This document shows, piece after piece, positions 40,402 through 42,652 of a stretch of 42,652 nucleotides of DNA (positions are counted from its first letter, which is position 1; the number at the start of each line of letters is the position of its first letter). The notes under the pieces are model-generated. The model was not told where the DNA came from, ran no database searches, and saw nothing but the letters and a program-made list of their open reading frames with translations. Source of the DNA: Synechococcus sp. AG-679-C18 (GTDB taxonomy: Bacteria; Cyanobacteriota; Cyanobacteriia; PCC-6307; Cyanobiaceae); assembly GCA_003210755.1 (NCBI GenBank), contig QCUL01000024.1:1-42652 (forward strand), given 5' to 3'. Position numbers and translations under genes: made by a program.

Positions 40402-41235
40402 TCAAGCAGCAGAGTCGGTTTGATTCAAACCCTTCGCCAGCGCAACCCAAGCTTCTGGGGCCACCTCCTGCGGGCGTTGCTCAAGACTGATGCCTGCCGC
40501 TTTTGCCAAGGTTTGTAATTGGTCTAGAGGGCATACCGGAGCCAGTGTGTTGCGCAGCATTTTGCGGCGACTCAAGAAGGCCATCTTCAGCAGATGTTCC
40601 ACCCCATGAGCCATGGCGGAGATTGGGCGCAGTTCAGCAGGGAAGGGATCGATGCAGATCACCTCGGACTGCACTTTTGGTGGTGGTTGAAAGCATCGTG
40701 GTGGGACGTGGCACACCTGGGTGCATCGCCCTAGCAATTGCATGCGAACACTTAAAGCGCTGAAACTGCTATGCCCAGGATGGGCACAAATGCGTGCAGC
40801 GACCTCTTGCTGCACCAGTAGAACAAGGCGTTGGTACGGAGGATCGACAGGATGGTCAAGGCGGCCGATAAGACGATTCAACAATGGCCCTGTGATGTTG
40901 TAAGGGATGTTGGCCACTACTTTCTCGGCTGGTGATCCATCGCTCAGTTCCAGGGGGACTGAAAGCACATCTCCTTCCTGCAGCGAGAAACGGGGATTGC
41001 CCCCAAATCGCTCTTGAAGTCCAGCCACCAGGTCACGGTCAAGCTCCACGGCATGGATCGCCGCTACCTTTGAAGCGATCAGACGTTCGGTCAGGGCCCC
41101 ACGACCGGGGCCTATTTCTAAAACGCGATCTGCTTGTTGCAACTCAGCGGCCTGCACAATTCGATCGAGTACTCGCTCATCGTTCAGCCAGTGCTGTCCG
41201 AAACGCTTACGAGCGGTGTGGCCTGAAAACGTCAT
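40402..41235 (-). CDS. rsmA: 16S rRNA dimethyladenosine transferase RsmA (KsgA)
   Basis: A 277-residue methyltransferase that dimethylates A1518 and A1519 in the 3'-terminal hairpin of 16S rRNA. It shows Arg-Lys-Arg-Phe-Gly-Gln-His-Trp-Leu at the N-terminus, motif I [10 protein letters not shown] near 40-49 and the catalytic Asn-Ile-Pro-Tyr-Asn-Ile-Thr near 109-115. Length is normal. First gene of the rsmA-ispE-DUF3082 unit; it diverges from dps across about 300 bases. Confidence 0.96.
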   Translation of the reverse strand: MTFSGHTARKRFGQHWLNDERVLDRIVQAAELQQADRVLEIGPGRGALTERLIASKVAAIHAVELDRDLVAGLQERFGGNPRFSLQEGDVLSVPLELSDGSPAEKVVANIPYNITGPLLNRLIGRLDHPVDPPYQRLVLLVQQEVAARICAHPGHSSFSALSVRMQLLGRCTQVCHVPPRCFQPPPKVQSEVICIDPFPAELRPISAMAHGVEHLLKMAFLSRRKMLRNTLAPVCPLDQLQTLAKAAGISLEQRPQEVAPEAWVALAKGLNQTDSAA

Positions 41236-41534
41236 GAAGATCCCAGGCTTCCTTCACTGTGCCTTAAGCAGGATTTGAGCACGAGGGTAAGCGAGGACGG
41301 CAAATGTTTCTGTGGACTGGTCGAAAGCTGCGGTTGTATTGCGACTTCTCGCTTCTGTTTTGGCTACAGCGGAGTCGTTTCGATCAAACGATCCCTCAGA
41401 ACTGGTAGTTCACACCAAATTCCTCCCGAAGAAAAAAGTGGGAAGGTCCTTAAACCGAACTATTGATTACGGTTGGCCCCTCTGTCGAGCTGGATCTGGC
41501 AGCACTAGACCGAGGGTTCCTCTTCGAGAAACTC

Positions 41535-42032
41535 ATGGTTACCAAAACCCACGCTGCACCAATGATCGATATTGGAATTCCAGACGCGCAACGAGAAGAG
41601 ATTGCAACTGGACTTGGCCATCTGTTGGCTGACACTTACGTTCTTTATGGCAAAACACACGGCTTTCACTGGAACGTAACAGGACCGATGTTCAGTTCGC
41701 TCCATCTGATGTTTATGGGGCAATACACAGAGTTATGGAATGCCCTGGACGTCATTGCGGAACGCATTCGCGCTCTGGGAGTAGTCGCACCTCATGGAGG
41801 AGCGACCCTGGCAAACCTGGCCTCTATTAAGGAAGCGGCGAAACAACAGCCAGCAGCGCTCGACATGGTGCGTGAACTGGTTGCTGGTCATGAAGCGGTT
41901 GCTCGAACTGCTCGCAGCATTTTCGCTTTAGCCGAAGCTGCAAGTGATGAACCCACTGCTGACCTCCTGACACAACGCCTTCAGATTCATGAAAAAACTG
42001 CCTGGATGTTGCGCAGCCTCCTTGAAAGCTAG
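41535..42032 (+). CDS. dps: Dps-family DNA-binding ferritin-like protein
   Basis: A 165-residue protein. The ferroxidase ligands lie in [10 protein letters not shown] near residues 46-55 and in Asp-Val-Ile-Ala-Glu-Arg-Ile near 76-82, the pattern of Dps dodecamers that oxidise iron with peroxide and protect the cell. The N-terminal tail is short with few Lys, so DNA binding is uncertain. The ATG at 41535 is preferred; the frame continues up to a TTG at 41463 with an acidic stretch not seen in the family. It appears monocistronic. Its promoter should lie in 41236-41534, shared with the divergent rsmA, but I could not define it. Confidence 0.92.
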   Translation: MVTKTHAAPMIDIGIPDAQREEIATGLGHLLADTYVLYGKTHGFHWNVTGPMFSSLHLMFMGQYTELWNALDVIAERIRALGVVAPHGGATLANLASIKEAAKQQPAALDMVRELVAGHEAVARTARSIFALAEAASDEPTADLLTQRLQIHEKTAWMLRSLLES

Positions 42033-42652
42033 TGCGCATTAATTAACAACGACTGGCTTCTGATTCCATGCAAAGAGGACTTTTCGAATTTCTTTTTGAA
42101 AAGGCATGATACGGGTCTTGCTTTGAGCGTTGACCTCGATCCCCATGCATGGTTCAGGCAAACTCAGGATCGATTTCTGGTAGCGCAAGCATCAGCTCTG
42201 ACGCTTGCGCTGAACCATCAAGCAATTGGATCTGTCATGGGAGCGGACTTCGTAGCTGCCCTAATTGAGACTGATTGATCTGATATCGCATTACATCATT
42301 GCGGCAAATTAAACGTTGTGGAGTCTTTGATCTATGCACTCAACACAGACTGTTCGAAAAAACAATTTTTTAAAGTTTAAAGTTTATTGATTAATGGCAT
42401 GTCAACAAATTGCGATATTTCAATTTTGTTGAGACTCGAAATGTTCGTCAGCAACGCTTGGTTTTGTGATGGCTCTCTGAATTCAGATGCTGACTTGGCG
42501 AAATGTTTTAAATGAAATTAGCCTTGACTTCTGGCAAATCAACTTTGAGAACTTCATCCGCCAATGCATTTCTGATTGAATAGGAAGAACAATGTAATCT
42601 GTCACTGATTCAATAACAAAATTTAATTCACCAAATAATTCAGATTTTCATC
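42033..42652. other. Trailing, mostly non-coding stretch
   Basis: A plus-strand frame of 60 codons (42096-42278) begins with TTG without a ribosome-binding site; its residues (Leu-Ser-Val-Asp-Leu-Asp-Pro-His-Ala-Trp-Phe) look protein-like, so a small gene cannot be excluded. From 42280 to the end the bases are AT-rich, with many stops on both strands and no gene that I can support. Confidence 0.35.
42182..42211. repeat. 30-base hairpin downstream of dps
   Basis: AGCGCAAGC and GCTTGCGCT form a perfect 9-bp stem; inside it, after an A-C mismatch, TCAG and CTGA pair again around CT. No T-run follows. It lies inside the weak 42096-42278 frame. It may be an RNA structure, a protein-binding site or a dispersed repeat copy. 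Confidence 0.45.

Noticed and set aside
41275..41466. Plus-strand Cys-containing frame before dps
   Set aside because: TTG start, no ribosome-binding site, no recognisable motif; more likely the dps upstream region.

Overview
The window looks like a chromosomal segment of a marine picocyanobacterium, most likely a marine Synechococcus. The evidence is the set of linked genes: phycocyanobilin:ferredoxin oxidoreductase (pcyA), an allophycocyanin beta-18 subunit (apcF), psb28, a Gun4-type tetrapyrrole-binding protein, a SipA-like protein, a DevBCA-type exporter, a cyanobacterial type I glutamine synthetase, and many short lineage proteins with no familiar function. The organism is inferred from gene content; no rRNA was seen.

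Layout. 1-4.1 kb: a DUF1651-like small protein, an SGNH hydrolase, a short secreted protein, a group-3-like sigma factor overlapping tail to tail with a DUF92 (VTE6-like) membrane protein, and a conserved-looking unknown. 4.1-9.6 kb, minus strand: glycosyltransferase plus rsmE, and upstream of these a compact operon pcyA-devB-devC-devA followed by a 51-residue basic protein and a strong hairpin terminator. 9.6-12.2 kb: two coupled M16 peptidase-family proteins, the second without the zinc motif. 12.2-17.4 kb: sipA-like gene, then bioY-lspA-FHA/penicillin-binding protein-GTPase, a chain in which every junction overlaps. 17.2-21.1 kb: PLP decarboxylase with a coupled 66-residue membrane protein, tadA, a class V aminotransferase and apcF. 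21.3-22.8 kb: glnA, with an NtcA-like promoter arrangement in front and a clear terminator behind.

22.86-27.85 kb is a visibly AT-richer, gene-poor accessory stretch. It holds short unknown ORFs, a tautomerase, the N-terminal stub of an SLC13-type transporter and two near-perfect palindromes placed just upstream of small minus-strand genes. No integrase, transposase, tRNA or CRISPR array was seen.

27.86-42.03 kb is core again: a methyltransferase, three short unknowns, an RsbW-like anti-sigma kinase, gun4-like, mnmH, psb28 coupled to two tandem AI-2E-family permeases, a flavin reductase, secD-secF, pdhB, a 31-residue membrane ORF, rsmA-ispE-DUF3082 and dps. The last 600 bases hold little beyond one strong hairpin and one weak ORF.

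The coding style is very compact. ATGA/GTGA overlaps link many operon partners and also fix several start codons (devB, devC, lspA, the GTPase, the second M16 protein, both AI-2E permeases, DUF3082). I found no clear, wholly new system. The best leads are the small genes (31, 51, 63, 66 and 88 residues) and the two palindromes in the accessory stretch.
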